This document shows positions 5,306-8,129 of a stretch of DNA of 8,129 bases, one piece after another; position 1 is the first letter of the stretch; each line of letters starts with the position of its first letter. The notes beneath the pieces were generated by a model. The model had not been told where the DNA came from, ran no database searches, and saw only the letters and a list, made by a program, of their open reading frames with translations. The stretch lies in contig JAKALG010000033.1 in the NCBI GenBank assembly GCA_021813235.1, positions 1 to 8,129 on the forward strand, given 5' to 3'. This DNA is from a bacterium (lineage in GTDB: Bacteria; Patescibacteria; Paceibacteria; UBA9973). The position numbers were made by a program, and so were the translations under genes.

Positions 5306-7057
5306 ATGGAAACAACTGATACTTTGCATAATTTAAGGCATTCCTTAGCTCACCTTCTGGCAGCTGCTGTTTTAGAAATGTATCCTGATACTAAAAACAC
5401 TATAGGGCCTTCAATAGAAGATGGTTTTTATTACGATTTTGAGTTTTCATCTCCTATCTCTGATAAGGACTTACCAAAAATAGAGAAGAAAATGAAGGAA
5501 ATTTTGAAATCTTGGAAGGAATTTTCACATGAAGAAAAGACGGAAAAAGAAGCAAAAGAATACTTTGTAAAGAATGAATACAAAAAAGAACTTATTGATG
5601 AGATTGTCGGAAAGGGTGAAAAAATAACTTTCTATAAATGTGGTAGTTTTGTTGATTTATGCCGAGGCGGACATTTAGAAAACCCAAGTAAAGAAATAAA
5701 AGCTGATTCGTTTAAACTAGACCGCGTCGCTGGAGCATATTGGCGTGGAGATGAAAAAAATAAAATGCTCACTCGTATCTACGGCTTGGCATTTGAAACG
5801 AAAGAAGAATTAGAAAAATATTTATTACAAAGAGAAGAAGCATTAAAGAGAGACCATAAGAAAATTGGGAAGGAAATGGGTTTGTTTACAGTCTCTGAAT
5901 TAGTCGGGAAAGGGTTACCAATGTATCTACCAAAGGGCAATATAATTAGAACTCAATTAGAGAATTTTATTCGAAAAGAAAAAGAAGATTTAGGTTATTC
6001 TTTCGTTACAATTCCACATATAGCAAAAAAAGAGCTTTATATACGTAGTGGACATATGGGTAAATATGATGCCATGATGCCAACGATGACAGATGAGAAT
6101 GGGGAGGAATTTGTGATGAAAGCCATGAATTGCCCTCATCATTTTGAAATATATAATGCAGAACCACATAGTTATCGTGATCTACCTTTACGTATTGCAG
6201 AGAATACGACAGTTTATCGTAACGAAAAAAGCGGAGAACTTTCTGGGCTTTTACGTGTTAAGAATTTGACTCAAGATGATACTCACCATTTCATAAGAGC
6301 CGACCAAATTGAATCAGAGATTGAAATGATTTTTGGATTAATGCAAAAAGTTTATAAAATATTTGGTTTTGATGATTACAAAGTTGAAGTCTCTACTCGA
6401 GATATAAAAAATAAAGAAAAATATTTTGGAAGTGATGAAGTATGGGAAAAAGCTGAAAAAATATTAGTAAATTCTGCAAAAAAAATGGGCCTTAAGTACA
6501 GCGTAGAGGAAGGAGAAGCTGCTTTTTATGGACCTAAAATTGATATAAAAGTAAAAGATTCAATAGGAAGAGAGTGGCAATTGACCACAGTGCAGCTTGA
6601 TTTTAACCAACCAAACAATTTTGAAATGGATTATATAGGGGAAGATGGCAAAAAACATCGTGTTGTCGTTTTACATGTTGCAATATTTGGATCTTTTGAA
6701 AGATTTATGGGAGTTCTTATTGAACACTATGCTGGTATCTTCCCTCTTTGGCTCTCTCCTCTTCAAGTGAAAGTTATTCCTGTCAGAATAAATCACAATG
6801 AATATGCTAAAAAAGTTTATGAATTATTAAAAGAGAATGGCATTCGTGCACAATTAGATGATGAAGAAGCAAATCTTGGAGGAAAGGTTCGTGATGCTAA
6901 AAATAATAAAATTCCATACTGGATAGTTATCGGTGATAAAGAAATAGAAGCCGATAAAGTCACTTTAGAATCTCGCGACAAAGGACAACTTGGTCAAATT
7001 TCAAAAGAAGAACTCGTTGCTAAATTGAAGAAAGAAATTGCAGAAAAAATTTCTTAA
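5306..7057 (+). CDS. thrS: Threonyl-tRNA synthetase lacking the N-terminal TGS domain
   Basis: This 583-aa class II synthetase charges tRNA-Thr. Its N-terminus goes straight into the editing domain, with H12-x3-H16 (RHSLAH) and C119-x3-H123 (CRGGH) as the conserved deacylation-site residues. The catalytic core (about 190-482) has zinc ligands C276 (MNCPHH), H327 (DDTHHF) and H457 (LHVA), motif 2 around R305 (YRNEKSG) and motif 3 GSFERF (462-467). The C-terminal anticodon-binding domain (about 485-580) has LDDEEANLGGKVRDA (517-531). Typical ThrRS is about 640 aa with a TGS domain; that domain is missing here. A missed upstream start is excluded by an in-frame TAA at 5246-5248 with no start codon after it before 5306. 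No Shine-Dalgarno site is seen. The udg gene follows after 3 bp. Confidence 0.97.
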   Translation: METTDTLHNLRHSLAHLLAAAVLEMYPDTKNTIGPSIEDGFYYDFEFSSPISDKDLPKIEKKMKEILKSWKEFSHEEKTEKEAKEYFVKNEYKKELIDEIVGKGEKITFYKCGSFVDLCRGGHLENPSKEIKADSFKLDRVAGAYWRGDEKNKMLTRIYGLAFETKEELEKYLLQREEALKRDHKKIGKEMGLFTVSELVGKGLPMYLPKGNIIRTQLENFIRKEKEDLGYSFVTIPHIAKKELYIRSGHMGKYDAMMPTMTDENGEEFVMKAMNCPHHFEIYNAEPHSYRDLPLRIAENTTVYRNEKSGELSGLLRVKNLTQDDTHHFIRADQIESEIEMIFGLMQKVYKIFGFDDYKVEVSTRDIKNKEKYFGSDEVWEKAEKILVNSAKKMGLKYSVEEGEAAFYGPKIDIKVKDSIGREWQLTTVQLDFNQPNNFEMDYIGEDGKKHRVVVLHVAIFGSFERFMGVLIEHYAGIFPLWLSPLQVKVIPVRINHNEYAKKVYELLKENGIRAQLDDEEANLGGKVRDAKNNKIPYWIVIGDKEIEADKVTLESRDKGQLGQISKEELVAKLKKEIAEKIS

Positions 7058-7060
7058 ACT

Positions 7061-7639
7061 ATGGATAAAAATGAAGAGCTCAAAAAAATACATGAAAAGT
7101 GGTTTCAGGATTGTGAATGTGAATTGAAAAAGGAAGCCACCCAACCCGTCCCTGGAGATGGAAATCCTGCATCAGAGATTGTTTTTATAGGCGAAGCTCC
7201 AGGAAAAAGCGAAGACGAACAAGGCCGGCCTTTCGTAGGGGCTGCGGGAAAATTCTTAGTGGAGATGCTTGAAACCATAAAGATGAAGCGCGAAGAAATC
7301 TATATCACCAACATTGTGAAATACCGCCCACCGAACAATCGCGACCCACTTCCAGAAGAAAAAGATGCTTGCAGAGAATGGCTCATAGAAGAACTTAATT
7401 TTATAAATCCAAAATTGATAGTGTTTTTAGGCAGACATTCTATGAATGATTTCTTCCCTGTTGAAAAAATTTCTGACGTTCATGGCAAGCTTTTAATAAA
7501 AAAATTTAATCATATAAATACAAAACATTTCCTTCCTCTTTATCACCCAGCTGCTGCGCTTTATAATGGCGGTATGCGAGAAACTCTAATAGAGGATTTC
7601 AAAAAAATCCCAAAAATTTTGGAGAAAATAAAAAGTTAA
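7061..7639 (+). CDS. Family-4-type uracil-DNA glycosylase with degenerate Fe-S site
   Basis: This 192-aa protein matches the family 4 (UDGa-type) uracil-DNA glycosylases, which excise uracil from deaminated or misincorporated DNA. Diagnostic blocks are GDGNP (32-36), motif A GEAPGKSEDEQGRPFVGAAG (44-63), ITNIVKYRPPNNRDPLPEE (82-100) and motif B YHPAA with H162. Standard family 4 enzymes bind a 4Fe-4S cluster through CxxC near the N-terminus, a Cys in KCRPP and a later Cys. Here the first pair is CxC (C18, C20), the KCRPP Cys is Tyr (Y88) and only C104 matches well. The cluster may therefore be absent or changed. The ATG is 3 bp after the thrS stop with no Shine-Dalgarno site, indicating one transcript and probable translational coupling. 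The family call is strong; the cofactor state is uncertain. Confidence 0.93.
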   Translation: MDKNEELKKIHEKWFQDCECELKKEATQPVPGDGNPASEIVFIGEAPGKSEDEQGRPFVGAAGKFLVEMLETIKMKREEIYITNIVKYRPPNNRDPLPEEKDACREWLIEELNFINPKLIVFLGRHSMNDFFPVEKISDVHGKLLIKKFNHINTKHFLPLYHPAAALYNGGMRETLIEDFKKIPKILEKIKS

Positions 7640-7643
7640 TTTC

Positions 7644-7671
7644 CTTAATATATCATATATGATAGGTTAAG
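7644..7671. terminator. AT-rich inverted repeat between convergent genes, possible weak terminator
   Basis: CTTAA (7644-7648) and TTAAG (7667-7671) flank the perfect 14-bp palindrome TATCATATATGATA (7651-7664), giving a long symmetric hairpin with a 2x2 mismatch. It sits in the 40-bp gap between the udg stop and the stop of the convergent gene. The position fits a bidirectional transcription end. The stem has few GC pairs and no strong U-tract follows it, so the terminator call is weak. Confidence 0.35.
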
Positions 7672-7679
7672 AAAATATT

Positions 7680-8129
7680 TTATAAGTAAACTATTTTTAT
7701 ACCGAGCTCTTTTGCTTTTTCGTGCTCACATTTTGCTCCAAAAGAAGTTCGCCAATTAGGCATGAAATAAAAGGCTGAGATCATTCCGGATTTAAATATT
7801 GGATAATAAAAACCAGTTAAAATATCGCTTAAATACTCTCCTTTTGAGGCTATTTTTGTTTTTAACTTTTGCATTGGCTCTTCAAAAGGCATCTGATCAA
7901 AAACGGTCAGGCCTTCGTTTTGTAATTTTTTTATCGTTTCATTAAAAGCGTTCAAATTTGCCTCAATCGAACCGAGGCCTCCCGTAGCTATCGGTCCGCA
8001 AACTTGCACAAATGGTTTCGGCATTCTAGATATTATGCTTTGAGCAATAATGTATAAATCCCCTACTGATTCAACTTTCTCAAGATTTTCCCAATCTTCT
8101 TTCGTCCAATATTGTTTTGTTATTTCACT
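7680..8129 (-). CDS. DUF4406 / nucleoside 2-deoxyribosyltransferase-like protein, N-terminus cut by window
   Basis: The frame is open from the right edge of the window to TAA at 7680-7682, showing 149 residues. The ATG at 8022-8024 lies inside the open frame, has no ribosome binding site and is preceded by 35 further codons (KQYWTKEDWENLEKVESVGD and onward). The true start is therefore probably beyond 8129. A Rossmann-like start QVCGPIATGG (fragment residues 42-51) is followed by a helix, then EGLTVFDQMP (72-81). The C-terminal MPNWRTSFGAKCEHEKAKELGI (123-144) matches the S-x-GA-x2-E-x3-A-x2-LG pattern of DUF4406 and related nucleoside 2-deoxyribosyltransferases, with E135 as the likely catalytic-position Glu. 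Relatives exchange or hydrolyse nucleoside bases, but activity here is unproven. Confidence 0.7.
   Translation of the reverse strand, partial: SEITKQYWTKEDWENLEKVESVGDLYIIAQSIISRMPKPFVQVCGPIATGGLGSIEANLNAFNETIKKLQNEGLTVFDQMPFEEPMQKLKTKIASKGEYLSDILTGFYYPIFKSGMISAFYFMPNWRTSFGAKCEHEKAKELGIKIVYL

Noticed and set aside
5141..5329. 62-aa minus-strand frame overlapping rpmF and the thrS start
   Set aside because: It overlaps bL32 in another frame and crosses the divergent promoter region; no motif is seen.
8022..8024. ATG as the start of the last gene
   Set aside because: The frame continues open to the window end, and there is no ribosome binding site before this ATG.

Overview
The window is AT-rich and tightly packed. 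It most resembles the genome of a Patescibacteria/CPR bacterium, probably Parcubacteria-like. This placement is an inference from gene content and protein style: a bL32 starting MVVRMRHTKSH, a threonyl-tRNA synthetase without a TGS domain, a family-4 uracil-DNA glycosylase with an eroded Fe-S site, a very short SMC, and the absence of fatty-acid genes from the usual rpmF-(fab)-rnc-smc neighbourhood. No 16S rRNA or other direct taxonomic marker is present.

Layout. Positions 1-429 (+) hold the C-terminal end of a CapA-like metallophosphatase. It converges on an orphan CheY-like receiver protein (469-867, -), with a perfect hairpin terminator between the two. Next comes a minus-strand cluster read from right to left: rpmF (bL32), a nusB-Nudix fusion, rnc (RNase III) and a short smc. 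The receiver gene lies just beyond smc and has its own apparent promoter. At about 5224-5305 is a divergent intergenic region. To its right, thrS and a family-4 uracil-DNA glycosylase gene run on the plus strand, 3 bp apart. The right edge holds a convergent minus-strand gene, cut by the window end, for a DUF4406 / nucleoside 2-deoxyribosyltransferase-like protein.

How the genes fit together. The central cluster is informational: a ribosomal protein, an antitermination factor, an RNA-processing nuclease and a chromosome-organising ATPase. It looks like the rpmF...rnc-smc backbone of other bacteria with plsX, fab genes and acpP gone. The thrS-udg pair covers translation and uracil repair. A Nudix domain, a uracil-DNA glycosylase and a deoxyribosyltransferase-like protein all bear on nucleotide hygiene, but nothing in the sequence shows that they act together.

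Most notable items. (1) The SMC is only 749 aa, with complete ATPase heads but no recognisable hinge and no CXXC hook. (2) A 30-bp GC-rich tandem palindrome inside smc adds exactly ten in-frame codons (SAEGGSASGG). (3) NusB is fused to a C-terminal Nudix hydrolase domain. No CRISPR array, tRNA, rRNA, integrase or insertion sequence was found, and no stretch of 300 bp lacks a gene.
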